Below are positions 35,962 to 45,224 of a stretch of 56,953 nt of DNA, in pieces. Below the pieces are notes generated by a model that had not been told where the DNA came from, ran no database searches, and was given only the letters and a program-made list of their open reading frames with translations. The stretch covers positions 26,926 to 83,878 of the forward strand of contig JAIMKT010000009.1 of NCBI GenBank assembly GCA_020692245.1, given 5' to 3'. Numbering within the stretch: position 1 is the first letter of the stretch; every line of letters starts with the position of its first letter. A program made the translations under genes and the position numbers. This DNA is from Microcoleus sp. GA_180221_E-2-1-MAG-45_12. GTDB lineage: Bacteria; Cyanobacteriota; Cyanobacteriia; Cyanobacteriales; JAAUUE01.

Positions 35962-37437
35962 TTATTTGCAAGTGCGGACATCAGGTATTGATTGAAAAGG
36001 TGCTACAAGTTTGTACAGTTCTCTCCAGACAATTTTATAAATTTGTTCTTGACCAAGATTAAGAGCAGCCTGACCTGTCATGCCCATCGTTAACTCTGAA
36101 TTGGGGTTATCAAGTTTAATCCACACAGTAGCCGATCTTTGACTGGGATTATTGGGATTAACTTTTATTTCGTTTTCTATACGATAAATTTTTCCCTTGT
36201 ATTCAATGCCTCCATTTGGTACAAAAGTTACGTTTTCAACCTTTTGCAATTGGCAATGATCAATTTGGTCAACTTCTAATTTTGCCATCATATCATTGGG
36301 GCTGTAGTAGAAAACATCAATGGACTTAGGCAATTTTTGATCAAGATAACCTTGAATTTCTTTTAGTTCAGCAACCCCATCAAAGGGTGCGAGTAATGTT
36401 TGGGCTTCTTTTTGATCTTTCTGATAAGCCTTTTCCTTTTCTAGCTGATTAATTTTAATATCAAATTCTCTCACTTTCTGGCTAGATCGATTCAATTCTT
36501 GCTCGGCTGTATCTTGGGCTGCTCCCTTTTCAGTTACTCGATCGCTATCTTCTTGTACCCTTTTCAAAAGTTGCTCAACCGCCACACTTTTCTCGGCTTC
36601 AACTTGCAACATCTCCGCCTCTAAACTACTGATTCTCCCTTCTATTTGCGATACTTCAATCTCAATATTGATAACTGGTATCCGCCCCATACCGCCTTCG
36701 CTTTCTAACTCTTTATATTTGGCCAAAATACCTTGTTTAGATGCCAACTGAGCACCCAAACTTGACTGTTCTTGTCTGAGCTTGTTTATTTTTGCCTCAT
36801 GCACTGCCATGATTGGGGAGATAGCTAAAGCCCTCTGACTTTGTTCTAAGCTATTGACTGCACTTCTGTAACCAGAGTTGGCTTGCTCTAATTCTCTTCT
36901 CTTTGTACTTTCTTCCTCTTGAGCAGACCTTTTCTGGGATTGAGCGTCAGAAATATCATTTTCGATTTTTCTAAACTTTTCTTCCTGTTGAGGATCGACG
37001 GTAGAAATGACTACATCACCTTTTTTTAATTCTCTAGTTTCGCTAATTTCTTTGACAATGCTTCCTTGGTGGGCAGAAAGTTTTCTGACCTTGGTTGGAT
37101 CCGGATTCGGTTCGGCGGCGGCACTAATAGGCTTAATACTATAATTCAGAGGATACATCCCAATTACGGCTAACACTGCGGCGATCGAACCCACCATGAT
37201 TAGGCTATGGGGAATTTTGTTTAATACATTTTGTGTTTTACTAGAACCACCGTCACCTCCAGAGCCGCCATTTTGGGGAATGGGAAGAGTTGCTTCTGGT
37301 TGAGTTGGCAACTGAGCCGGGACAGGGAGTTTTTGGGCTGCGGGTGAACTTGTTAGGGGTTTGATCTGGTTCGGGGGGACTACCTTGAGACGAGGGGCAG
37401 GATTTTTGGGAGAGTCGATCGATTCTTGAGATTCCAT
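35962..37437 (-). CDS. HlyD-family secretion adaptor paired with an M50-like protein
   Basis: The 491 residues start with a proline-rich cytoplasmic tail of about 75 residues and a Gly/Ser linker, then one membrane helix (about 79-95). A lipoyl half-motif (GSIVKEISETRELKKGDVVIST), a long coiled-coil hairpin (about 150-345) and a beta domain with a terminal 'GMTGQAALNLG' strand follow. It is 95 bp downstream of the M50-like gene. The pairing suggests a membrane complex that exports or matures a secreted protein. No ABC ATPase or TolC is nearby. Confidence 0.85.
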   Translation of the reverse strand: MESQESIDSPKNPAPRLKVVPPNQIKPLTSSPAAQKLPVPAQLPTQPEATLPIPQNGGSGGDGGSSKTQNVLNKIPHSLIMVGSIAAVLAVIGMYPLNYSIKPISAAAEPNPDPTKVRKLSAHQGSIVKEISETRELKKGDVVISTVDPQQEEKFRKIENDISDAQSQKRSAQEEESTKRRELEQANSGYRSAVNSLEQSQRALAISPIMAVHEAKINKLRQEQSSLGAQLASKQGILAKYKELESEGGMGRIPVINIEIEVSQIEGRISSLEAEMLQVEAEKSVAVEQLLKRVQEDSDRVTEKGAAQDTAEQELNRSSQKVREFDIKINQLEKEKAYQKDQKEAQTLLAPFDGVAELKEIQGYLDQKLPKSIDVFYYSPNDMMAKLEVDQIDHCQLQKVENVTFVPNGGIEYKGKIYRIENEIKVNPNNPSQRSATVWIKLDNPNSELTMGMTGQAALNLGQEQIYKIVWRELYKLVAPFQSIPDVRTCK

Positions 37438-37532
37438 AGAATTGCACCAGATTGACAGATTAATTATTTTTAGTGAGATGAGTGTGGGCGAAAATGTAAA
37501 ATTTGGGAAATTTGCTGTGAATTTTGAGCAAA

Positions 37533-39047
37533 TTAAACACTTCTATCCTTGGGTTCTGGGAAGTAGAAGTAGATTAGCCATCCTAGAAAAAGCGTGAGTA
37601 GAAGCATAGGGATATTTTCCAGACTCCAACCCAAAAGCCGAGAAAGCAAAAAGCCAAATACTAAAATGCTGTAGGCAAGGCTAAAAGGGGCGTAGGCAAG
37701 CAAAATCCAGCGAGTTTCTTGGGGTTCATTACTGGGTTTGAAAGTGAGGAGACTGCGATAAAAATCCCTCGATCGACCCCGCAAATCTATCACTCCCGTG
37801 ATCGCCTCTAGGAAAAAATAACCATCAAACTTTGCCAAAGGGTTCATATTCCATAGCACCGTCACTAGCGCCGCCGTCATCACTAGATAACTGGTTGTGT
37901 GGAGCCAACTGGTAGGATCCGCAATTTGTAAGACCCAGAAAGCCCCCATCCAGATCAAGAATTGCACCACTAATCCCGCCCCCACCACCAAAGCACGCTG
38001 ATAGACTTTGGGCAAGAAATAGGAATCCGTAGTCAGACAGTAAGCCGTGGGCATCAAACACATAAACATCACCCCCACCTCCGGCACCTTCAGGTCTAGC
38101 TGGGGAACTTGACGAGCGTAGTGCTTGAGGGTGAAACAATGCCCCAATTCGTGGATAGTAACGATGATTAGGGAGTAAATAATAAAGGGTATTAATAGTT
38201 GTGAGCCTTGATTTTGCCAGAGCTTCTGCCCATGACTCGCCAATGTTCCGGCTTGAGAAGTTGCCAAAATTGCGCTAAAAATTAGCCCAAATACCATTAA
38301 GTAACCACTGGGACGACTCCAGAGCCAACCCAATTTGTCCACATGGCGACTCAACCAGCGATCGGGATTTGCCAAGGGTTTTTCAAAAAACAATAATTGC
38401 AAAGGATTAAACTTACCCCGCCTCTTGCCTTTACTGGGGCTAGTCCCTTGGATCATTCTATTCATCTTTAGATGCTGCCAAAGTAAGGGAAAATGGGGTT
38501 CAATTTTGGCAACTTCGGCTGGGGACATGGTTTCGAGGAATTCGATCGCCTCCTTCGCATCCTCATTCATAAACATAAAAGTGCGATCGATGGGATTCCG
38601 CAACAACCAGATATTCTCTTTTAACCACCAATGTTTATAGGGAACCCACTGTAATCCCGGCTTTAGGGGAGACTTACTAACAGCAGGGCTTACTCCGGCA
38701 GAGATGGCCTTTTCCTGATCTCCAGTATCATCAATTCCCTCATCCCCACTGTCCACAGCCAAAACTCCCATACCTACTAATTTCTCTACTAACTTGGTAA
38801 CTAAATTTGGGGGACAATCAGGAAACTTGCGGCTACAGGCTTTCTGTGTATGGCTTTGGGTATACTTGCCAACAAAACAACTCAGAGCATAGACTTCTGG
38901 CTCCGAGAGGAGATGTAATTTCCCACCTACTTGCCACATCCCTTGATTGGTCTGGCGATCAAACTTTGGCTTAGAATAATCTGTACTGATATCTGGGAGT
39001 AACCAGTCCTGATCATCGTTATCTGGTAGAGAGTAGTGAGCAAACAT
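37533..39047 (-). CDS. M50-like membrane metalloprotease (putative peptide zinc metalloprotease type)
   Basis: The 504-residue protein has a soluble N-terminal part (1-200) whose first 95 residues look like a winged-helix/PqqD-like module. About eight membrane helices follow. The zinc site is TIHELGHCF with His299, Glu300 and His303, and the second ligand motif is NMNPLAKFDGYFFLE. Such proteins sit beside HlyD adaptors in cyanobacterial and RiPP export loci. The active site is complete. The substrate is unknown, but the divergent mosaic hydrolase is the obvious candidate. Confidence 0.82.
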   Translation of the reverse strand: MFAHYSLPDNDDQDWLLPDISTDYSKPKFDRQTNQGMWQVGGKLHLLSEPEVYALSCFVGKYTQSHTQKACSRKFPDCPPNLVTKLVEKLVGMGVLAVDSGDEGIDDTGDQEKAISAGVSPAVSKSPLKPGLQWVPYKHWWLKENIWLLRNPIDRTFMFMNEDAKEAIEFLETMSPAEVAKIEPHFPLLWQHLKMNRMIQGTSPSKGKRRGKFNPLQLLFFEKPLANPDRWLSRHVDKLGWLWSRPSGYLMVFGLIFSAILATSQAGTLASHGQKLWQNQGSQLLIPFIIYSLIIVTIHELGHCFTLKHYARQVPQLDLKVPEVGVMFMCLMPTAYCLTTDSYFLPKVYQRALVVGAGLVVQFLIWMGAFWVLQIADPTSWLHTTSYLVMTAALVTVLWNMNPLAKFDGYFFLEAITGVIDLRGRSRDFYRSLLTFKPSNEPQETRWILLAYAPFSLAYSILVFGFLLSRLLGWSLENIPMLLLTLFLGWLIYFYFPEPKDRSV

Positions 39048-39185
39048 GGTAGTTGAGAAATAGTAGATTAGCTCTGAATATAGAACATGATGTTACTGTG
39101 GTCAAGTCTTTAGAAAATATCTCAAGATATCATTCTCTAAGTGATTCTATTTAATTTTCTTTGCTTTTGTAATTTTTGTATGATA

Positions 39186-39218
39186 TTTGTGTAAAGTTTG
39201 TGTAAAGTTTGTGTAAAG
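39186..39218. repeat. three perfect 11-bp tandem repeats in the divergent promoter region
   Basis: TTTGTGTAAAG occurs three times head to tail with no mismatch. Read on the minus strand it is CTTTACAC with AAA spacers, i.e. 8-bp boxes every 11 bp. This is the geometry of OmpR/PhoB-type regulator sites. The repeats lie 107-139 bp before the mosaic gene and about 140-170 bp before the M50-like gene, so they could control both. Confidence 0.8.
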
Positions 39219-39324
39219 TACTTTTAATAGCTATTTTAATGATCACTTTAATCAACTATACTTCAGCTTAAATAATTACATTTGCAATCATCGACTTACA
39301 TTAATCATCAAGTGAGGTAATTTC

Positions 39325-42300
39325 ATGGTTTGTCAGGGTCATCAACGCCAGAAAGATCATCCACGTCGTTTATTTTGTGGTTCCGGTAAAGACCAAAAAT
39401 CCCCCAGTGTTATTCCACTCGACATTGAACCTATCGAATCGTCAGAAATCCCCGCAGAAAATGATCTGTCGGAAGAGTTGGTAGAAAGCTCGATCGAGCC
39501 CAGTTCAGAATCTCCAGAACTAGAAGCGGCAGATTTCACTGCCCTAGAAGTTGCCGAAATTCCGGGAGAAGAAGCAGACTGGGATCCTCTGGCAGCAGAG
39601 GAAATCGAAGTAGAAAAAGTATTGGAAGATTTGACCAATGATAGTAGCAGCCTCACCTCTGAGCAACCTGCCGCCAACAGTCAAGAGGAAGAAACCTCCG
39701 AAGAAACAACAGAAATCACAACAGAAACTTCTAGCGCAGTAGAGCCAAGTCTAGAAGTTAGCAGTGAAGAAACTGAGTCGATCGATCCCGTTGCAGAATC
39801 TGAATTAGAAGAGGATACGATCGATCCCGTTACTGAAAATGAATCTGAACCAGAAGAAGATGCGATCGTGGCGGAAGCTGACGAAACCGATACAGATACC
39901 GAATCCAGTGAAGTAACTGATGAAGACCCAGAGGATGAAGACGCAGAAGACACCCTGGTAGATATTCCCCTGTTACTCTCAGATGTTGTTGGTGGTTTGG
40001 GAACAGTGACAGACCCCTCTGGGCAGCTATCGGTGATTTGGAAATTTGATGGGGGAGCCTACGAAGGACAAGTCGGGGTAGTTTCGACTGCTGGCTTAGA
40101 AAATTATGACCTGAACTCGATCGAGTTTATGCAAGAAGCCCTCCGCCGAGCTTTAGCAAATATTGTTGTCGATGACACTACGGAAGGGTCTGAATTTTCA
40201 GGAAATATGGGCGATGGAGACTCCAATCATGGGGAATTTACTGGGGAGAAAATTGTCCAACTCTCAGTGGGAGAGCAGTTTTTCTTTGTAGTCATCCCTA
40301 ATGGTACTTTTACCAATGTTTTAGCCAGCCTTGAAGCAGGAGAAGTCCCCACAGGCAGCATCCGTCCTCTATTTTCGCTTACAGTTGCCAACCCAGACAG
40401 CATGAATCACTTTGTGCAGGTGGTAGACCTGACTGGGAAAGGTAGTACCTTCGCCCTAGAAGATATCAGCAATGACCAGAAATCTGACTGGGATTTGAAT
40501 GACATCATTATCACTGTCAAGGGTGCAGACCTAGACGCTCCAACGGTGGGTGACTTGATCGATGCTGGGGTGATGGATCAGGAACCTTGGTGGCGAGAAG
40601 GAGAAGTCTGGAAAACCATTGTGGAATCGGTGGTTGATACCATTGCCGAAGAATACGACTTTCCCAAGGAAGACCAGCCCTTGATTGGCTTTATCGATAC
40701 CCATTTAACCCAAGGGAATCCCGACATAGATTACAGCCGAATTATCTTTGGCAAAGATTGGATTGAGAATGATAGTGATCCTACGGTGAGTAGTGAAGAA
40801 GGAGGTCACGCAGATCATAGTCATGCAACAGCTGGTGAAGGAACTCATCTAGACCATATCTTGGAAATTGTGGGAGCTACCAGAAATAACGGGGTTGGCA
40901 TCGATGGGATTAATGATGTGGCTCCTCTGTGGGTGAGCAGTGCTGTGGAATCTGGAAAGTGGGCTGATGCCTTGATAGATTTTGTGGATACGGCGATCGC
41001 TTCCAATCAACCCAACGCTGTTATTAACTTGAGTATTGACCTGACCCAAGTTAACCCTGATGGCAGTGTAACTACTCGTTATGAGTTTACTCCCCAAGAA
41101 CGGGGGGCGATCGAGTATGCCAGACAAAGCGGTGTGCTAATCGTAGCAGCAGCAGGAAATGATGGCGGAGTGATGTCAGTGTTGGGGCAAGCCTCCCAAG
41201 AGTTTGACAATATCATCACCGTCGGGGCAGCCGATGGTATGGCTAGGGCAGCTTATTCCAGCTATGGCTATGGTTTAGATATTATGGCTCCTGGTGGCTC
41301 GATCGACAATCCAATCCTTTCTAATGCTGGGGACGGTCTGGGAACAATGGCAGGAACTTCCGTCGCCACAGCCCAAGTAACCGGAGCCGCATCTCAAGTC
41401 TGGGCAGCAAATCCTGAATTAAGTTATCGCCAAGTAATCGAGATTCTCAAGGAAACTGCCACAGATATCAACACTCCCGGCTGGGATGAAGAAACCGGAA
41501 CAGGACTTTTGAACATTACAGCAGCCGTAGGTCTAGCAAAGATAACGACACCGGGAGTATATAATCCTGAATCTTTTCTGATTCCTACAACATGGGATGG
41601 ATCAGAAAATTTAGTACCTAGCGAGCGAGCTGTCAGCACTGAGTATGGAAATTATAATCCCAATGTAAGTACTAATTTCCTTAATAAAGTTAAAACTATT
41701 GGGCTAAATCTAGGTTTAACACCAGAGTATTTGATGGCAGTGATGGGGTTTGAAACAGGAGGAACCTACTCACCAAGTATCAGGAATCCAGTTAGTGGAG
41801 CAACTGGCTTGATTCAGTTCATGCCCTCCACTGCTATAGGCTTAGGAACATCTGTCAGTAAACTGGCACAGATGACAGCAATTGAGCAATTAGATTATGT
41901 TGAGAAATATCTCAGACCTTATAAGGGACGTTTTTCAACTTTAGAAGATGCTTATATGGCAGTCCTCTGGCCAGTTGCTGTAGGAAAAGGATCAAACTAT
42001 GTTCTATTCCGATCGGGTACGATTCAGTACACACAGAACAGCGGCTTAGATGCTAATCGGGATGGAGTAGTTACAGCTAGTGAAGCTGCAAATAAAGTCC
42101 GTAAATACTTACCGCCTGCATCTCTCTTTGATAGTCAACAAAACAACGGTAGCTCATCAACTTTTAGTGGAAAAGTTCAGAATGCTGGTTATGTGCAACA
42201 AGTTGGATTTGTCCGAGTTCGTTCTGGTCCAGGAACTACGGGCTATACAGAAGTAGCAAGGCTCAATCCCGGCGATACACGCCAATTTTCTGGTGAAACT

Positions 42301-43695
42301 CAAGGTCAATGGGTTGCTGATCCAAATATGCAGGGAGGAGGTAGCAGTATTTGGTATCGTCTTGCCGATGGCAGTGGTTATGTCTCTGGTCAATATATCG
42401 AAAAACTTAGTTTAGACAGAACTGTTGGCTATGATGGCACATCAACTCATCAAACTTATATCAATACCTTCAATCGCATTGGTGGTGAAGCTGTTTTGGG
42501 TTTACCACTTAATAATGTTCACCCTTGGGAAAATGGTTACGCTCAAGACTTCCCCGGTCGCTTGGATGGTAAAGGGGCAATTATGAAGTCTAATACCAAC
42601 GACAACTCTTATTGGGTTGGTGGTGATTTGTGGACTACATTTTTAGGAGCAGGTGGTGCTGGCGGAATCTTGCAGTATCCTACCTCTGATCGCTATGCTA
42701 CTAACAGTGGTTGGCGACAAAACTTTCAAGGTGGGGCAATCCTCAAATCATCCAAAGGAATTTTCCCGCTTTATGGAGGTATTGGTAGTCACTACTTAAA
42801 TAATGAGAATGGCGAGAAAGGACGGCTCGGCTTTCCTACTAGCGGAGAAGTTAGTATTGGTGGTGGGGTAATTATCCAAAACTTCGAGAATGGTCGGATC
42901 ATTTATGGCGCTGGACCAACTCGGACAGAAATGAATGGTGGGCAATCAATCACTATTAATAGTTACATAGTTAGTGGGAACTTTTACCCAGTTTTCAAAA
43001 ACTATCAAGGCACACTTGGTAATCCAATCTCAGGAGTAACTAATCACTCTAGCGGTGTAACTTATCAATTATTCCAAAATGGTTCCATTGTCAGTAGCAA
43101 AAATGGTACGTTCCCTCTATATGGTTCCGTTCGTCAAACTTACTTAAATAATGGTGGCTTAAACGGATTCCTTGGTGCGCCAACAAGTGCAGAAATTGGG
43201 ATGGGTAATGGTGTCACTAAACAAACCTTTGAAGGTGGCTACATTATCTGGAACGGACGTACAGCAACTGCTTATCGAACTGGAACTAGTCAACCTACCC
43301 CAGTTACTGGTAGCTGGCAAAGTCCTCTTGCTAACTATAGAATTACAGGCACTTTTACCGGTGCTTACCCAAACCATCAAGGTATGGATTTAGCTGCTAA
43401 TTTAGGAACTCCAGTCGAAGCGGCTAAAAGTGGTACTGTTTCATTTGTTGGTTGGTATCCATCTAATTTACATAATGGAGGGTATGGTCTATACGTTAAA
43501 ATTAATCATGGCAATGGTGAAGAAACTGTTTATGCTCATCTATCACAAACTCTTGTAACAGTGGGACAGCAAGTAACTGCGGACACAGTTATTGGTAAGG
43601 TAGGAAGCACCGGAAACTCTACTGGACCTCATTTACATTTTGAAGTGCGTGTTAATGGCTTGCCAAGAAATCCACAAAATTACATTCAATTTTGA
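39325..43695 (+). CDS. mosaic protein: acidic region, DUF4114, S8 protease, lytic transglycosylase, SH3, LGFP-like repeats, M23 peptidase
   Basis: This 1456-residue protein has, in order: a basic, Cys-containing leader without Sec features (1-25); a strongly acidic low-complexity region (about 32-210); a DUF4114-like domain (about 218-402); and a subtilisin-like domain (about 450-740; Asp458, probable His508, Asn612, Ser679). Then come an SLT-like transglycosylase (about 784-930, Glu810) holding an EF-hand-type loop (Asp909-Glu920), an SH3 domain (961-1030), repeats of LGFP type (1033-1315), and an M23 metallopeptidase (His1351, Asp1355, His1436, His1438). Two different peptidoglycan hydrolases in one chain suggest attack on, or remodelling of, cell walls. 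GAGG precedes the ATG. A terminator follows 66 bp after the stop. Confidence 0.85.
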   Translation: MVCQGHQRQKDHPRRLFCGSGKDQKSPSVIPLDIEPIESSEIPAENDLSEELVESSIEPSSESPELEAADFTALEVAEIPGEEADWDPLAAEEIEVEKVLEDLTNDSSSLTSEQPAANSQEEETSEETTEITTETSSAVEPSLEVSSEETESIDPVAESELEEDTIDPVTENESEPEEDAIVAEADETDTDTESSEVTDEDPEDEDAEDTLVDIPLLLSDVVGGLGTVTDPSGQLSVIWKFDGGAYEGQVGVVSTAGLENYDLNSIEFMQEALRRALANIVVDDTTEGSEFSGNMGDGDSNHGEFTGEKIVQLSVGEQFFFVVIPNGTFTNVLASLEAGEVPTGSIRPLFSLTVANPDSMNHFVQVVDLTGKGSTFALEDISNDQKSDWDLNDIIITVKGADLDAPTVGDLIDAGVMDQEPWWREGEVWKTIVESVVDTIAEEYDFPKEDQPLIGFIDTHLTQGNPDIDYSRIIFGKDWIENDSDPTVSSEEGGHADHSHATAGEGTHLDHILEIVGATRNNGVGIDGINDVAPLWVSSAVESGKWADALIDFVDTAIASNQPNAVINLSIDLTQVNPDGSVTTRYEFTPQERGAIEYARQSGVLIVAAAGNDGGVMSVLGQASQEFDNIITVGAADGMARAAYSSYGYGLDIMAPGGSIDNPILSNAGDGLGTMAGTSVATAQVTGAASQVWAANPELSYRQVIEILKETATDINTPGWDEETGTGLLNITAAVGLAKITTPGVYNPESFLIPTTWDGSENLVPSERAVSTEYGNYNPNVSTNFLNKVKTIGLNLGLTPEYLMAVMGFETGGTYSPSIRNPVSGATGLIQFMPSTAIGLGTSVSKLAQMTAIEQLDYVEKYLRPYKGRFSTLEDAYMAVLWPVAVGKGSNYVLFRSGTIQYTQNSGLDANRDGVVTASEAANKVRKYLPPASLFDSQQNNGSSSTFSGKVQNAGYVQQVGFVRVRSGPGTTGYTEVARLNPGDTRQFSGETQGQWVADPNMQGGGSSIWYRLADGSGYVSGQYIEKLSLDRTVGYDGTSTHQTYINTFNRIGGEAVLGLPLNNVHPWENGYAQDFPGRLDGKGAIMKSNTNDNSYWVGGDLWTTFLGAGGAGGILQYPTSDRYATNSGWRQNFQGGAILKSSKGIFPLYGGIGSHYLNNENGEKGRLGFPTSGEVSIGGGVIIQNFENGRIIYGAGPTRTEMNGGQSITINSYIVSGNFYPVFKNYQGTLGNPISGVTNHSSGVTYQLFQNGSIVSSKNGTFPLYGSVRQTYLNNGGLNGFLGAPTSAEIGMGNGVTKQTFEGGYIIWNGRTATAYRTGTSQPTPVTGSWQSPLANYRITGTFTGAYPNHQGMDLAANLGTPVEAAKSGTVSFVGWYPSNLHNGGYGLYVKINHGNGEETVYAHLSQTLVTVGQQVTADTVIGKVGSTGNSTGPHLHFEVRVNGLPRNPQNYIQF

Positions 43696-43760
43696 TTAAT
43701 ATTAGTACTCATCTTCTGAACTATTGATTCAAACTAGAGAGGGAAATAATCAATATTTGA

Positions 43761-43795
43761 GCGATCGAGATTCTTCAGAGTTCGATCGCTTTTTT
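43761..43795 (+). terminator. intrinsic terminator built from HIP1-related sequence
   Basis: AGCGATCGA (43760-43768) pairs with TCGATCGCT (43782-43790) around a 13-nt loop, followed by a run of T to 43795. It would end the mosaic hydrolase transcript and lies before the antitoxin start. Confidence 0.8.
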
Positions 43796-43858
43796 ATTGG
43801 GGCGGGGATACGATCGCTTAGAATAATACATATTCATAATGTCTTAGCCCAATTTCCT

Positions 43859-44071
43859 ATGCTAACCTCAACTTTTGATAGTATTCTGGATGCGATCGAA
43901 ACCCTATCTCTAGAAGAGCAAACCTCTTTACTAACCATCATGCACCGGAGAATTAGTGATCGTCGCCGTGCCGAAATTGCGGCTAACATTGCCCAAGGAA
44001 GACAAGACTATCAATCTGGAAATGTTTTTAGAGGCACAGTGGAAGAAGCGATCGAGGAACTAAACCGTTGA
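43859..44071 (+). CDS. antitoxin of a type II toxin-antitoxin pair
   Basis: From the ATG at 43859 the protein has 70 residues, mostly helical and charged (FDSILDAIETLSLEEQTSLL, RRRAEIAANIAQ). It ends GTVEEAIEELNR, like many short cyanobacterial antitoxins that precede RelE/ParE toxins. A longer frame from 43724 would run through the terminator and is rejected. The stop TGA overlaps the toxin start. Confidence 0.75.
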   Translation: MLTSTFDSILDAIETLSLEEQTSLLTIMHRRISDRRRAEIAANIAQGRQDYQSGNVFRGTVEEAIEELNR

Positions 44072-44352
44072 AAGTTATCATTTTTGCCAACTCATTCAAA
44101 CGTGCCTACAAATCCCTGATCCGCAAACATCCAGAACTAAAATCTAAAACCGAAAATACTTTAAGGCTTTTAGCAGAAAACCCCTTTAATCCATCACTAC
44201 AAACCCACAAACTCAAAGGTCAATTAGCTGGTTCTTGGGCTTGCAGTGTAGAGTATGACTGCCGGATTGTGTTTGATTTTATTGAAAATTCAGAGTCGGG
44301 AGATGAAGAAATTCTCTTGCTCGATATTGGTAGTCATGATGAGGTTTATTAA
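44068..44352 (+). CDS. RelE/ParE-superfamily toxin (YafQ-like)
   Basis: The 94-residue basic protein has FKRAYKSLIRKHPELK, a central 'NPFNPSLQTHKLKGQLAGSW' loop and a C-terminal DCRIVFDF...LLLDIGSHDEVY strand pattern, with the final His-Asp near Tyr94. This is the mRNA-interferase toxin fold. It starts at a TTG that overlaps the antitoxin stop (TTGA), so translation is probably coupled. The frame is intact. Confidence 0.82.
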   Translation: MKVIIFANSFKRAYKSLIRKHPELKSKTENTLRLLAENPFNPSLQTHKLKGQLAGSWACSVEYDCRIVFDFIENSESGDEEILLLDIGSHDEVY

Positions 44353-44570
44353 AATCGAGATTCTTAGGGATTCGATTCTCTTGCAGAGACACTTCGGGAA
44401 CGCTTTTTTATTGGCATGGGAGTGCGAAAAAAGAAAACATTACAAAAAAAAGGAACGCTTAGAAATACGTCCCCAATTAAATATTTATAATTTTTTGATC
44501 TAAGTTTTGAGAATCCCACAGATTGCCCAGACTGAAATTGTTCTCAGCCCAGACCTAGGGAGGCAATAAT

Positions 44571-44807
44571 TTAGTAATCGTTGAGGTTAATCCCTGCTTG
44601 TTTTGCCATGGCTACTAAACCAATTTTATCAATGGTTTTGAGGGCTTTAGTGGAGATTTTAATTTTTACCCAACGGTTGCCTTCTGCCCACCAGAGGCGC
44701 TTGTATTGAAGATTTACTTGTTGCAATCTTTTGGTATGACGGTTGGAGTGGGAGACGGCGCAGGCGTTGTTTGCCTTCTTGCCAGTTAGTTCACATCTAC
44801 GGGACAT
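44571..44807 (-). CDS. rpmB: 50S ribosomal protein L28
   Basis: The 78-residue basic protein has the L28 pattern [27 protein letters not shown] and [15 protein letters not shown]. It is a component of the large ribosomal subunit. The length is normal for cyanobacteria. It has an ATG start with GAGAG upstream and is a single gene. Confidence 0.95.
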   Translation of the reverse strand: MSRRCELTGKKANNACAVSHSNRHTKRLQQVNLQYKRLWWAEGNRWVKIKISTKALKTIDKIGLVAMAKQAGINLNDY

Positions 44808-44881
44808 AATAATTTCTCTCTAGATTTTTAATTTAACGTGCTAAACCATAATAGTATACCTAGACGGAATCCGCTACTAGG

Positions 44882-45166
44882 CTAGGAATTCTTGTCTGTG
44901 AGCCGGGGCAAGATGGGGCGGGGATTAGACGGGGGCAGATAATATTCGGGGCGTTGGTGCAAATCTGAGGTGACAGAGCGCAGATCTCGGCGACTGCCCT
45001 GACGATAACGGAGGACGATCGCCCCCACTGTCATCACTCCCGCTACCCCCAAAAGTGACCATTCTTGCTCAAAACCCCCAATCATAAACTCCATCAGAGC
45101 CATAGTGATCACAAAGCTCGTTACTGGTTCTCGGCGATAGGTTGATCTTAGAAGTTTTTGCCACAT
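44882..45166 (-). CDS. small membrane protein of unknown function
   Basis: The 94 residues have two hydrophobic helices (about 16-30 and 35-53), then a basic, Arg/Pro-rich C-terminal tail (RQGSRRDLRS...PPSNPRPILPRL) probably in the cytosol. It is 58 bp after ispG on the same strand and may be co-transcribed with it. The family is not recognised. Confidence 0.55.
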   Translation of the reverse strand: MWQKLLRSTYRREPVTSFVITMALMEFMIGGFEQEWSLLGVAGVMTVGAIVLRYRQGSRRDLRSVTSDLHQRPEYYLPPSNPRPILPRLTDKNS

Positions 45167-45224
45167 ACATTTGCCTAAGTTCTACTCATTCAAGTTTAAT
45201 ACAACCTGAAATTACTACCTAAAC

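Noticed and set aside
40837-40848. Loss of the S8 catalytic His (EGTH in place of HGTH)
   Set aside because: A gap-free alignment puts His508 of THLDHILE at the catalytic position, so loss of the His cannot be claimed; only a degenerate motif is reported.
43724-43858. N-terminal extension of the antitoxin
   Set aside because: It crosses the HIP1-built terminator and adds 45 residues without antitoxin features.
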